Source: an uncultured Clostridia bacterium | GTDB lineage: Bacteria > Bacillota > Clostridia > Christensenellales > UBA1242 | Direction of reading: 5' to 3' | Length of the DNA: 64,000 nucleotides | NCBI GenBank assembly: GCA_944380265.1 | Contig: CALWGY010000001.1 | Span: 165,697-229,696 of the forward strand | Position numbers and translations under genes: made by a program | Shown: in pieces, positions 42,539 through 51,294 of the stretch | Position numbering within the stretch: the first letter of the stretch is position 1 | Layout: each line of letters begins with the position of its first letter | Notes under the pieces: model-generated | The model's input: only the letters and a program-made list of their open reading frames with translations | The model's database searches: none | What the model was told of the DNA's origin: nothing

Positions 42539-43783
42539 TTATACAGTAGTTTTGTCAAAAAACAAATCATTTTGTTTAATATTTTTAATTAAATAATAAA
42601 ATGCTGTTTGTGTTAAACTTTCAATAACCTGCTCTCTTGTTCCATATAATGTGTTTTTGTAAACATGAATTCCATCAACATTTCCAACAGCAATAAAACA
42701 AATTTTTCCAACTTTGCTATTATCTTCATAATCAATTTTTCCGCTAGTTGTTAAAACAATGTCAGCGTTGGATGTTTCCAAAAGCCCTGCCGCCATTTCG
42801 TATGCCACTTCAACAGAAACTTCACCGTATTGGTTTAAAATTGATGGGCTAACTTTTAGTCTGTTTATTAAGCTTGTTTGATTTGAAGCAACAATTGATT
42901 CCACCAAATTTTGCTGGCAATTATCACATTGCTTAATTAAACTTGTGCTTATGTTTCCGCCCGTTATTGTTTCGGCAATGGCAAGTTTTTTGTTTCCAAT
43001 TTTTAAAAGGTCTAATGCCCGTTTTGCAATTGTAACTTCTTCTTCGGCATAAATATATTTGTTAAGCCTTTCATAAACTTTGTAAATAACATCGTTAATT
43101 ATTTCTGGGTCAATGTTTTCGTTGTATCTTATTACAATTGAAACTTCTAAATTGTTTGGATATGTTAAAAACAAAATTTTGTATTTATTTTTTATTAAAT
43201 CGGATAAAATTGAATAAATATCTTTTTCGCTAATTCCAAAAGTTTTTATTGTTGTTGTTTTATATTTTGTTACAATGTTTTGCTTAATTATGTTTTTTAA
43301 ATAGTTTTCAAAAACAAATTTTGCAACATCCAGTTCTCCTGGAATGAACAAAAATGTTTTTTGTTCTGTTTTTAAAATAAAACTTTGCAAAGCACTTATT
43401 TTAATTGGTAACAGTTCAGCATTTTCAGGCAAGTAAAACTCGTTTTCGGAATCGAACAAAACAGGAATGTTTGATTCTTGATAATATGCCCTAACAGTGT
43501 TTTCTGCAAAATTGTTTTTTACAATGTTTGTGCCTGTTATGTTTGCAATTGTTTTTTTAATGTTAAAATTTCTAGAAGAAATGTTTTCGCCAACCACAAT
43601 TAAAAAATCGGCATCGGAATTTTCTATTTGTTTTGTTATGTGGTCAGGGTGATTTTCGCAAATGTTTACGCATGAAATAATTTCGCCTATTTCAAGGCAA
43701 TTTTTTAAAAGATATTGACTTATTTCATCTTGTTTTTTTCCAAGCAAAATATCGTTGGAAATGCGTAAAATTGAGGTTTTCAT
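42539..43783 (-). CDS. cinA: CinA-like protein with degenerate motifs (competence/damage-inducible, NMN deamidase type)
   Basis: A 414-residue protein placed before recA as in most Firmicutes. The N-terminal MoCF-like domain (about 1-165) begins like CinA (ISNDILLGKKQD) but lacks the conserved GGLGPTxDD motif. The C-terminal PncC-like domain (about 255-410) keeps the shape of AETITGGNIS, but SGKIDYEDNS replaces the usual TGIAGPGG. Both halves may thus have lost activity. No SD precedes the ATG; an extended -10 box lies directly upstream. Confidence 0.8.
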   Translation of the reverse strand: MKTSILRISNDILLGKKQDEISQYLLKNCLEIGEIISCVNICENHPDHITKQIENSDADFLIVVGENISSRNFNIKKTIANITGTNIVKNNFAENTVRAYYQESNIPVLFDSENEFYLPENAELLPIKISALQSFILKTEQKTFLFIPGELDVAKFVFENYLKNIIKQNIVTKYKTTTIKTFGISEKDIYSILSDLIKNKYKILFLTYPNNLEVSIVIRYNENIDPEIINDVIYKVYERLNKYIYAEEEVTIAKRALDLLKIGNKKLAIAETITGGNISTSLIKQCDNCQQNLVESIVASNQTSLINRLKVSPSILNQYGEVSVEVAYEMAAGLLETSNADIVLTTSGKIDYEDNSKVGKICFIAVGNVDGIHVYKNTLYGTREQVIESLTQTAFYYLIKNIKQNDLFFDKTTV

Positions 43784-43792
43784 TGCATAGTT

Positions 43793-43801
43793 ATTATATC
43801 A
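43793..43801 (-). promoter_or_regulatory. Extended -10 promoter abutting the cinA start
   Basis: Minus strand TGATATAAT (TGn-TATAAT). The box ends 9 bp before the ATG, so the transcript would be leaderless or nearly so. The following AACTATGCAA also resembles the dispersed repeat core. Confidence 0.5.
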
Positions 43802-43848
43802 AATTATTATAAAATAATAAATGTTTTTTACATTTGATTTAAAAAATA

Positions 43849-43876
43849 AAAAACACATTATTTAAAATGTGTTTTT
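43849..43876 (-). terminator. Terminator after pgsA
   Basis: AAAAACACATT (43849-43859) with AATGTGTTTTT (43866-43876); a T-rich run follows on the minus strand. Confidence 0.85.
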
Positions 43877-43885
43877 GTTTTTTAT

Positions 43886-43921
43886 GAATGCAAAAACAAT
43901 GCAAACAAAGTGAGTATTATT
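43886..43921 (-). repeat. 36-nt element with a conserved hairpin, copy 2
   Basis: It begins directly after the pgsA stop codon and lies 10 bp before the terminator. It matches 1105-1140 at 31 of 36 positions, including a G-C to A-T compensatory change in the stem. Confidence 0.6.
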
Positions 43922-44560
43922 TTATTTTTGTTCGTTGTTTGTTTCTGCTTCGGTTTCTGGTTTTTCAGTTTTTGGTGCTGGTGTGTCTTTTAAAACTTGT
44001 TTGTTTTTAACAATGTAGTTAATGCCACTAACAATTGTTAAAACAGTTGCAATGCCAATTAACACATAGTTTATAATTTGCAACACCATTAAGCCTGTTC
44101 CTGAAAACCAATTGCTTGCAACAACTTGTGCTTGAAACATTAAAAGTGGCAAAGCAATTGTTTGGAATGTTGTTTTATATTTACCCCACATATCGGCAGC
44201 CATTATAACATTTTTTGCTGCTGCAATTTGCCTAAACGCACTAATAATAAGTTCACGTCCAATTATGATTATTGAAATTATTATTCCGTAAGGGTTTGGA
44301 ATTGTTCCATCAACAGTAACCAAAATTAATGCTGCCATAACAATTAATTTGTCGGCAATTGGGTCTAAAAATTTTCCTAGATTTGTTACTAAATTATATT
44401 TTCTTGCAATTTTTCCATCTAAAAAATCGGTGAAAGCGGCAATTGCAAAAATTATGCCTGCAATTAAGTAATTGCAAGGAATGAATGTTGCAAGATAAAA
44501 GAAAATAAACACAGGTAGTAATGCAATTCTAACACAAGAAATTTTATTTGGTAGGTTCAT
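43922..44560 (-). CDS. pgsA: CDP-diacylglycerol-glycerol-3-phosphate 3-phosphatidyltransferase
   Basis: Makes phosphatidylglycerol phosphate, the first step to phosphatidylglycerol and cardiolipin. The CDP-alcohol phosphotransferase motif D-G-x2-A-R-x8-G-x3-D-x3-D is seen as DFLDGKIARKYNLVTNLG followed by FLDPIADK (about 46-71). Four to five membrane helices are present. The last 25 residues are acidic and polar. Its start overlaps the end of rimO by 17 bp. Confidence 0.95.
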   Translation of the reverse strand: MNLPNKISCVRIALLPVFIFFYLATFIPCNYLIAGIIFAIAAFTDFLDGKIARKYNLVTNLGKFLDPIADKLIVMAALILVTVDGTIPNPYGIIISIIIIGRELIISAFRQIAAAKNVIMAADMWGKYKTTFQTIALPLLMFQAQVVASNWFSGTGLMVLQIINYVLIGIATVLTIVSGINYIVKNKQVLKDTPAPKTEKPETEAETNNEQK

Positions 44561-45896
44561 ATAACTCTCCTTCTAAATCGTAATCTAAAACTTTTGTTAT
44601 TTTAATTGGCACAATGTTTCCAATTTTTATTTTATTTTTGTTTTTATTGTTTACTGGGATGTAAACAACTGGGTCAACATCAGGAGCACTTAAATATGCC
44701 CTGCCAACAAAATAATTGTTTTCCATTTCATCAATTATAACATCTAAAACAGAATTTAACAAATTTAAATTGTTGTTTTCGGCAATAATTCTTTGAACTT
44801 CATAAGCTTTTTTAACACGTGAATTTTTGGTTTTTGTGCTAACTTGATTTTCAAAGTTATATGCCCGGGTTCCTTCTTCGCGAGAATATGCGAAAAAGCC
44901 CACATTTGTTAATTTTTCATTTTTTAAAAAGTTTAAAAGTTCTTCAAAATTTTCTTTTGTTTCACCTGGAAAACCTAAAATGAAAGTTGACCTTATTGCA
45001 ATGGATGGAATTTGTGTTTTTAATTTTTTAATAACTTCTAAAATTTTTTGTGTGCTGGTTTTACGATTCATTAATTTTAAAATGTTGTTGTTAATGTGTT
45101 GCAAAGGAAGGTCGATATATTTAACAACTTTGCTATTATTTTTAATTTCGTTAATTAACTCATCATCAACCAATTCTGGGTAACAATAAAGCAAACGTAT
45201 CCACTTAATTCCTTCAATTTTTGAAAGATTTTTAATTAGTGTTGTTATGCTTTGTTTTCCATAAAGGTCAACACCATATTTTGTTACATCTTGCCCAACC
45301 AAAATTAGTTCTTTAACACCAAGTTTTGCAAGTTCCTGTGCTTCAAAAACAAGTTGTTCCATTGGGGTGGAAACAAATCTGCCACGAATGAAAGGAATTG
45401 TGCAATATGAGCAAAAATTGTTGCAGCCTTCCGAAATTTTTAAATATGCGTAATGATTTGGAGTGGTTAAAACACGATTAAAATTGCAATTTATTGTGGT
45501 TTCGGAGTAAGGAACACCATATAAGTTATAAATTGTTTTAATTATGTTTTTGTTGTCCGCCACCCTTAAAAAACTATCAACTTCTGGTAAACTGGAATTT
45601 AAGTCGGAATAATTCATTTCGTTTAAGCAACCAGTAACAATTATTTTTTCACATTTTGATTGCTTTAAATTTGCCATGTTTAAAATTGTTTCAATGCTTT
45701 CACGTCTGGCACTTTCAATGAATGAACAAGTGTTTATTATAATAACATTTGCTTCCGCTAAATTTTGAGTTGTTTTAAAACCTGCGTTTTTAACAAGTGA
45801 AATTATGTTTTCTAAATCAACTCTGTTTTTATCGCAACCAAGCGAAATAAAAGCAATGCGTTTATTTAAAATGTTTTCTTTTGTGTTGTTTTTCAT
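44544..45896 (-). CDS. rimO: Ribosomal protein S12 methylthiotransferase RimO
   Basis: Radical SAM enzyme that methylthiolates an Asp of ribosomal protein S12. The N-terminal domain has SLGCDKNRVD (about 18-27), NTCSFIESA and TGCLNE. The radical SAM cluster motif is CNNFCSYC (about 158-165). A TRAM domain ends the 450-residue protein. SLGCDKNRVD and the NTCSFI region identify RimO rather than MiaB. Its ATG overlaps the ftsK stop (TAATG). Confidence 0.95.
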   Translation of the reverse strand: MKNNTKENILNKRIAFISLGCDKNRVDLENIISLVKNAGFKTTQNLAEANVIIINTCSFIESARRESIETILNMANLKQSKCEKIIVTGCLNEMNYSDLNSSLPEVDSFLRVADNKNIIKTIYNLYGVPYSETTINCNFNRVLTTPNHYAYLKISEGCNNFCSYCTIPFIRGRFVSTPMEQLVFEAQELAKLGVKELILVGQDVTKYGVDLYGKQSITTLIKNLSKIEGIKWIRLLYCYPELVDDELINEIKNNSKVVKYIDLPLQHINNNILKLMNRKTSTQKILEVIKKLKTQIPSIAIRSTFILGFPGETKENFEELLNFLKNEKLTNVGFFAYSREEGTRAYNFENQVSTKTKNSRVKKAYEVQRIIAENNNLNLLNSVLDVIIDEMENNYFVGRAYLSAPDVDPVVYIPVNNKNKNKIKIGNIVPIKITKVLDYDLEGELYEPTK

Positions 45897-48772
45897 TACA
45901 AATCTTCTCCAAAACGTTCTTCAAATTCTTGCTGTGTAATGAACACTGTTCTCAATTTTTTGTTGTCTGGTGCGCTAATAAATCCGGCTGCTTCCATTTG
46001 GTCAACAATTTTTCCTGCACGTGGGAATCCCAAACCAAATGCACGTTGAATTTTTGAAGTGCTAACTCCGCCTGTTTTAATTATTAATCGGCATGCATCT
46101 TTCATAAGTGGGTCAAATTCCTGATGTGAGTTTGATCCGCCAGCATTAAATCCACCTTGTTTTTTGTTGAACATTTCATCTTCAATATCGCTATCAAAAT
46201 CGGCTTCGTTATGTTCTTTAACAAATTCCACAACCGCTTCAACTTCTTCGTTTGAAACAAATGCTCCTTGCAAACGGATTGGGTCTGGCATGTCAACTGG
46301 TGAATAAAGCATGTCACCTTTTCCTAAAAGTTTTTCTGCTCCGCCCTGGTCAAGAATTGTTTTGCTATCTGGGAAAGATGAAACTGCAAATGCAATTCTG
46401 CTTGGCAAGTTTGCTTTAATTGTTCCTGTGATAACATCAACACTTGGTCTTTGTGTTGCAATTATTAAATGAATTCCTGCGGCACGGCTTTTTTGTGTTA
46501 TTCTAATAATTTTTTCTTCAACTTCTTTTTTGTTTTGAAGCATTAAATCGCCAAGCTCATCAATGATGAACACAATGAAAGGCAATTTTTCTTTTTCGCC
46601 AGAAATTACTTCTTCGGTGTTATTATATTCTTCTAAGTTTCTAACCCTTGCTTCCGAGAACAAATTAAATCTGCGTTCCATTTCGTCAATTAACCAACTA
46701 AGTGCCGAAAGTGCTTTGTCGATGTCGGTTATAACTTTTGGAAGTAATAAATGTGGAAGCCCATTATAAAGTGTGAATTCAACACGTTTTGGGTCAACCA
46801 AAATAAGTTTTAAATCTTGCGGAGATGCTTTGTAAATTAAACTTATAAGCAAAGAGTTTAAGCACACACTTTTACCACTTCCTGTTGCACCTGCAACAAG
46901 TAAATGAGGCATCTTATCAATTCTTGCAACTTTGCATTCACCGGAAATGTCTTTACCCAAACCAAAGGTTAACACAGATTTGCTTCCTTGGAAGTTATAC
47001 GATTCCAAAATGTCACGAAGCCCAACAGTTTCAATTGTTTCGTTTGGAACTTCAACACCAAAAGCATTTTTACCCGGAATTGGAATTTCCATTCTAACAT
47101 CACCACGAGCTTTTAAAATCATGGCAATATCTTCAATGTGACCTGTAACCTTTTTAACAGAAACGCCTTGTTGCATTTGAAGTTCAAACCTTGTAAATGC
47201 TGGTCCTTTTGTTATGGAAACCACTTTTGCTGGAACATTGAAACTTGCAAGTGTTTCTTCAAGCACGCGTGCTTTTTCGGTGTGGTCATCGGAATTGTTT
47301 AAATTAGAATTGTCAACAACTTTTAATAAATCAATTGGTGGTTTAATATATTTGCTTGGTTTTTTATAAAGTTTTTTGTTTGATGGTTTGCGTGTTTCAA
47401 CTGCATCAAATTTAACTTGTTTATACTCCACTGGTTCAGATTCAAATTTGATTGAACTTGAAAAATTGTTTTCAATGTTATCATCTGCATCTGTGTTAAC
47501 ATTTTCGCCGCCAACACTTTTTGTGTTTGAATTATAGTTATTATTAAAATTGTTGTTATTAAAATTATTTTTTGAATAACTGTTTTGTTGATTGTTTTGA
47601 TTGTTGTTGCCATATAAAATTTGATGTGCATTTTCGTGAGCATTTGTTGGTTTATATTTTTCTTGATAGTTGTTTTGTGTTAATGTGTCATCATACAAAT
47701 CCTGCATAACATCATAATCTTCAACATTATTTGTTTGCTTGTTTTCCTGGGCTTTGTTTGTGTTTTCAAATTTGTTTAAACTATTTCCAAAATAACCACC
47801 AGTTATGTCTTGCAAATATTTTAAGTTTTCACGGTCTTTTTCTGTTAATTTTCTTTCATGTTTTTGTTCGGTAATTGCATCGGTTGAATGCAAAAACTTT
47901 TTAGGTTTTTGTGTTGTATGTTTATAGTTATTGTCAAAATACTGTGAGTTATTGTCAAAAGTTGGCTTTAAGTTATTAATTAAATTATCTTCATTTGGCT
48001 CATCATAATCAAAATTGTTTTTGTTTTTAGACAAACCCAAAATTGATTTTGCTTTAAGTTTATCTTGTTCGTTTGATTCCAAAACAATTTCGGAATTGGT
48101 TGGAATTGAACTAACATCTTCATCTGGAATTATTAAATCGTCATCAGATTCTTTTTCTGGTTTGTAAGAAACATTGTTGTTTGCTTCGGGTTGTTTGATT
48201 TCTGACTGTTCTGTTTTTAATTCGTTTGAAACAGTTTTTGTTGTTAGTTTTGCTTCTTTTCTTTTGTAAGAATAAAAATGAACAATTAACACTGCGGTTA
48301 AAATTATTAACACAATAGATAGAATTATAAACGACGCAACTAAGTGAGTTAAAACATAATTTACTGGATATGTGAACACAGCCATAATTGCTCCGCCACA
48401 TGTTAGTTTGTGATTATAGCAAGAAGAAATGTAACTTCCATAACTTTGGTCAACAAACTGAGTTGAAGTTGCTAAGTGCAAAATCATTAAAAACACAAAC
48501 AACCACAAACTTGCATAAACAATGTCTGCCCCTTCAACTTTTAGTTTAACATCTTTAATAAGCAAAATTCCAATTGCAATTCCACAAATTAAAATGGCAT
48601 AAGTAAAAAGTCCAAAACTGCCAAGCAAAAAAGAATTTATAAATTTTACTAAATTAAAAATTAAGTTAATTAAAAAAACACTTGATACGCAAATGGTTGC
48701 TATACCAATTTTTGTTTTTAAATTTTTACGTTTTTGATTTTTTATGCTATTTTTATTTGAATAAACTGGCAA
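45896..48772 (-). CDS. ftsK: DNA translocase FtsK/SpoIIIE
   Basis: A 958-residue septal DNA pump. Four membrane helices (about 20-165) are followed by a 330-residue Asn/Gln/Glu-rich linker and the motor. Walker A is GATGSGKSVCLNSLL and Walker B ends in VFIIDELGDL. A C-terminal winged-helix gamma domain (about 885-955) reads orientation sequences. The start is a TTG at 48772, with GGGGAGG 7 nt upstream; a TTG 15 codons earlier has no SD. In spore formers this protein also pumps DNA into the forespore. Confidence 0.93.
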   Translation of the reverse strand: MPVYSNKNSIKNQKRKNLKTKIGIATICVSSVFLINLIFNLVKFINSFLLGSFGLFTYAILICGIAIGILLIKDVKLKVEGADIVYASLWLFVFLMILHLATSTQFVDQSYGSYISSCYNHKLTCGGAIMAVFTYPVNYVLTHLVASFIILSIVLIILTAVLIVHFYSYKRKEAKLTTKTVSNELKTEQSEIKQPEANNNVSYKPEKESDDDLIIPDEDVSSIPTNSEIVLESNEQDKLKAKSILGLSKNKNNFDYDEPNEDNLINNLKPTFDNNSQYFDNNYKHTTQKPKKFLHSTDAITEQKHERKLTEKDRENLKYLQDITGGYFGNSLNKFENTNKAQENKQTNNVEDYDVMQDLYDDTLTQNNYQEKYKPTNAHENAHQILYGNNNQNNQQNSYSKNNFNNNNFNNNYNSNTKSVGGENVNTDADDNIENNFSSSIKFESEPVEYKQVKFDAVETRKPSNKKLYKKPSKYIKPPIDLLKVVDNSNLNNSDDHTEKARVLEETLASFNVPAKVVSITKGPAFTRFELQMQQGVSVKKVTGHIEDIAMILKARGDVRMEIPIPGKNAFGVEVPNETIETVGLRDILESYNFQGSKSVLTFGLGKDISGECKVARIDKMPHLLVAGATGSGKSVCLNSLLISLIYKASPQDLKLILVDPKRVEFTLYNGLPHLLLPKVITDIDKALSALSWLIDEMERRFNLFSEARVRNLEEYNNTEEVISGEKEKLPFIVFIIDELGDLMLQNKKEVEEKIIRITQKSRAAGIHLIIATQRPSVDVITGTIKANLPSRIAFAVSSFPDSKTILDQGGAEKLLGKGDMLYSPVDMPDPIRLQGAFVSNEEVEAVVEFVKEHNEADFDSDIEDEMFNKKQGGFNAGGSNSHQEFDPLMKDACRLIIKTGGVSTSKIQRAFGLGFPRAGKIVDQMEAAGFISAPDNKKLRTVFITQQEFEERFGEDL

Positions 48773-48836
48773 GATATAACCTCCCCAAAAATTTGATGCT
48801 AAAAAAATTAGGCACAACTTTAATACTACTAAAACA

Positions 48837-48845
48837 AGTATAGCA
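48837..48845 (-). promoter_or_regulatory. Extended -10 promoter of the ftsK operon
   Basis: Minus strand TGCTATACT, the same 9-mer used at the miaB promoter. No clear -35 was found. The start TTG is 64 bp downstream. Confidence 0.5.
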
Positions 48846-48889
48846 TATTTAACGTAAAAACATTATTAATTTTTAACAATATTAATAAA

Positions 48890-48915
48890 AAAGATGTAAA
48901 TTTATTTACATCTTT
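48890..48915 (-). terminator. Terminator after the M16 peptidase gene
   Basis: AAAGATGTAAAT (48890-48901) with ATTTACATCTTT (48904-48915); the stop codon at 48914 touches the stem. Confidence 0.88.
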
Positions 48916-50176
48916 ATTTTATTTTTATCGGTTTAATTTTTAGCGTGTTTTTGGAAATTATTCCAATTAGACAATTTTTGTTTTTAAAAATTTGTTCCGC
49001 TTGTTGTTTAACATCGTTAAGTGATATTGCATTAAGTTTTTCTAAAATTGTTGTGTATGGAATGATTTCTCCGTTTTCAATTAAATCAATGTTGTTGCTG
49101 CCAGCAATTGTTATGCTTTGTTCGCTCGCACTAACATAATTAATTTTTGCTTTTAGTTTTTCAATTTCTAAAAGTTTGGTGTCAAAATCTTTTAAAATTA
49201 ATTTTTTTATTAATGTGCAAATTTCATTTATTGCAGTGGTTACATTTTCTTCTTTTGTTGCAAAATTGATTATTAATGCGCCAGAATTATAATTGTTTAA
49301 TGTTGAAGCATTTATTGAATATACTAAGCCGAGTTTGTCACGTAAGTGCTTGTATAATAGCGAAGAAGTTCCGCCACCTAAAATGTTTGCAAGCATTATG
49401 AAAGGAAAATAATTTTCGTCTTTGCTGTTTGGTGCAACAAAAAAGATTTTTACCAAACTTTGATTAACTGCTTTTTGTATTTGAACAACTTCACTTTTTA
49501 TTGTGTGATTGCTTTTTGTGAAAGGTAGAACATTAATTTTTGGTTTTCCGAAATTTAGTTTTACATACTTTTCTATCAATTTTTTTGCAAAATTAAAGTT
49601 TATGTTTCCAGCAAAACTTATAATGCAATTTTCAGTTGTGTAATTTTCTTGGTAAAATTTTTTTACATCTTCAACACTTAAATTTGTTAAAGTGGAATGT
49701 TCGCCAATAGGTAAATTTTTTAAGTTTGAATTTGCATAAAAGTGCTTTATGCATTCTTTATAAAGTTCTTCATTTGGAATGTCTTTATAGCGTAACATTT
49801 CTTCAAAAACAACTTTCTTTTCTTTTATAAATTCGTTTTTGTTAAATGATGGATTAGAAATCATGTCTGCCATAATTTCGAATGATTTTTCAAAAAAGTC
49901 CACTATATTTTTAATGTAAAATCTTGTGTGATAAACGCCAGTTGAGCCATTAAAAATTGTTCCGCAGTTGTTAAAATCTTCCTTAATTTGTTCACTTGAC
50001 CTGTTTTTTGTTCCGCAAAAAAGAATGTGTTCAAGTAAATGGCAAATTCCAAAGTTGGTTTCATTTTCATACAAACTGCCAACTTTAAACGCAAAAAAGC
50101 AACTTATTGTTTTAGCTCCTTTAATTTCTTCCACATTTAATGTTATACCATTATCCAATTGTTTTGTTGAAATCAT
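48914..50176 (-). CDS. M16 family zinc peptidase (YmxG/MlpA type)
   Basis: A 420-residue processing-peptidase homologue. The inverted zinc motif H-x-x-E-H is H46-L-L-E49-H50 in GICHLLEHILFCGT, and the distal Glu is in KKVVFEEMLRY near 123. A second, inactive-type half follows. ATG at 50176 has SD AGGTGA; a GTG two codons upstream is also in frame. In B. subtilis the homologue (mlpA) lies after pnpA-ylxY, and the same order holds here. Confidence 0.9.
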   Translation of the reverse strand: MISTKQLDNGITLNVEEIKGAKTISCFFAFKVGSLYENETNFGICHLLEHILFCGTKNRSSEQIKEDFNNCGTIFNGSTGVYHTRFYIKNIVDFFEKSFEIMADMISNPSFNKNEFIKEKKVVFEEMLRYKDIPNEELYKECIKHFYANSNLKNLPIGEHSTLTNLSVEDVKKFYQENYTTENCIISFAGNINFNFAKKLIEKYVKLNFGKPKINVLPFTKSNHTIKSEVVQIQKAVNQSLVKIFFVAPNSKDENYFPFIMLANILGGGTSSLLYKHLRDKLGLVYSINASTLNNYNSGALIINFATKEENVTTAINEICTLIKKLILKDFDTKLLEIEKLKAKINYVSASEQSITIAGSNNIDLIENGEIIPYTTILEKLNAISLNDVKQQAEQIFKNKNCLIGIISKNTLKIKPIKIK

Positions 50177-50212
50177 ACTCACCTAACACTTTTTTATATT
50201 AGTTTAAACAAA

Positions 50213-50238
50213 AATTAAGCACATATTCGTGCTTAATT
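50213..50238 (-). terminator. Terminator after the ylxY-type gene
   Basis: AATTAAGCAC (50213-50222) with GTGCTTAATT (50229-50238), followed on the minus strand by TTTGTTT. Confidence 0.85.
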
Positions 50239-50239
50239 A

Positions 50240-50977
50240 TTAATTTGTTGAACTTATTGTGTTTGAAACTGTTGTTGCAACTAAATTGTTGTTTTTGTAA
50301 TATTCCAAAATTTTTGGAAGCGCCTTTGCCGTGTGCTCGGTTGGGTGCATTAAAATAAGATCGCCACCAACAACATTTTTTGTTGCACGAGTGTAAACCA
50401 AGTCGGCATCTTTATCACGCCAATCAATGGTGTCTTTGCTCCACATTATTGTTTTATAGCCTAAATCGTTTGCAACTTGCAAAGTGGTTTTGTTAAATGC
50501 TCCACTTGGTGGTGCAAACAAATTCATGTCAAGAGAAATGTTATTTTTAACCATTGTGTGGCAAGTAGAAATTTCTTCTTTGTTTTGTTCGTAACTTAGT
50601 TTGTCGTGGTCCCTATGAAAAAATCCATGATTTCCAATTTCGTGGCCAGCATTAAAAATTTTGGTTAAATATTCTGGCTCTTTTTCAACCCACTGTCCAC
50701 CAACAAAAAATGTTGTTTTAACATCGTAGTTTTTTAATGTTTCTAGCATTGAATCTAAATACTCGGTGCCCCAATAAACATTAATCATTAAACTAACTTT
50801 GTTGCTATTTTTATTCCCATTATAAATTGGGTCTGTGCTGTTAGTGCCAAAAACACTTTTTGCACTTTGGCTTAAAGTTAAGCAAACAAAAACTATTAAA
50901 ACAGAAAAAATTATAAAATTTGCAATTCCATGAATAAAAAATTTTTCTTTAAAACTTTTTTTTATTTCTTTTTTCAT
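50240..50977 (-). CDS. ylxY: YlxY-type sporulation polysaccharide deacetylase homologue
   Basis: A NodB-fold protein of 245 residues with one N-terminal membrane helix (about 15-38). The zinc histidines of motif 2 are present as H117-x3-H121 in GNHGFFH. Motif 1, normally T-F-D-D-G with the catalytic base, reads N-V-Y-W-G (66-70), as in the YlxY subgroup. Motif 5 is LILMHPTE. Position between pnp and an M16 peptidase supports the YlxY name. The loss of both Asp makes ordinary deacetylase activity doubtful. SD AAAGGTG. Confidence 0.85.
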   Translation of the reverse strand: MKKEIKKSFKEKFFIHGIANFIIFSVLIVFVCLTLSQSAKSVFGTNSTDPIYNGNKNSNKVSLMINVYWGTEYLDSMLETLKNYDVKTTFFVGGQWVEKEPEYLTKIFNAGHEIGNHGFFHRDHDKLSYEQNKEEISTCHTMVKNNISLDMNLFAPPSGAFNKTTLQVANDLGYKTIMWSKDTIDWRDKDADLVYTRATKNVVGGDLILMHPTEHTAKALPKILEYYKNNNLVATTVSNTISSTN

Positions 50978-51294
50978 AATTCACCTTTTAAATATGTATA
51001 TGACCTAAAAAGTTTTATATGAAATGTTTTTTTTTAATTTTGTAAATAAATTTTAAGAATAAAAAAAGAATGAATCTATTTCATTCTTTTCAACAACATA
51101 AGTATAACAACAAGTAAAGTAAGATTTTTTTAAGCACAATGATTATGTTTTATAAAAAAACAAACAAATAAGAATTATATAAATAAACAAAGTAGATGTT
51201 TTTTAAGCACATAAGAATAATATGAATAAATTGTAAGATTAATCTTGAATAAATTGATAATTGTTCTTATAATAACTTAATTTTTCAAATTAAA
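50978..51294. other. 317-bp intergenic region with a terminator and degenerate repeats
   Basis: It contains the terminator at 51064-51090. Two TTTTTTAAGCACA stretches (near 51128 and 51200), each followed by related A/T-rich sequence (ATAAGAATTATATAAATAAA-like), look like a decayed tandem duplication of about 72 bp. No gene is seen. Confidence 0.5.
51064..51090 (-). terminator. Terminator downstream of the zinc-ribbon membrane protein gene
   Basis: AAAAGAATGAA (51064-51074) with TTCATTCTTTT (51080-51090); on the minus strand a run of seven T follows. It is 205 bp after the stop codon. Confidence 0.8.
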
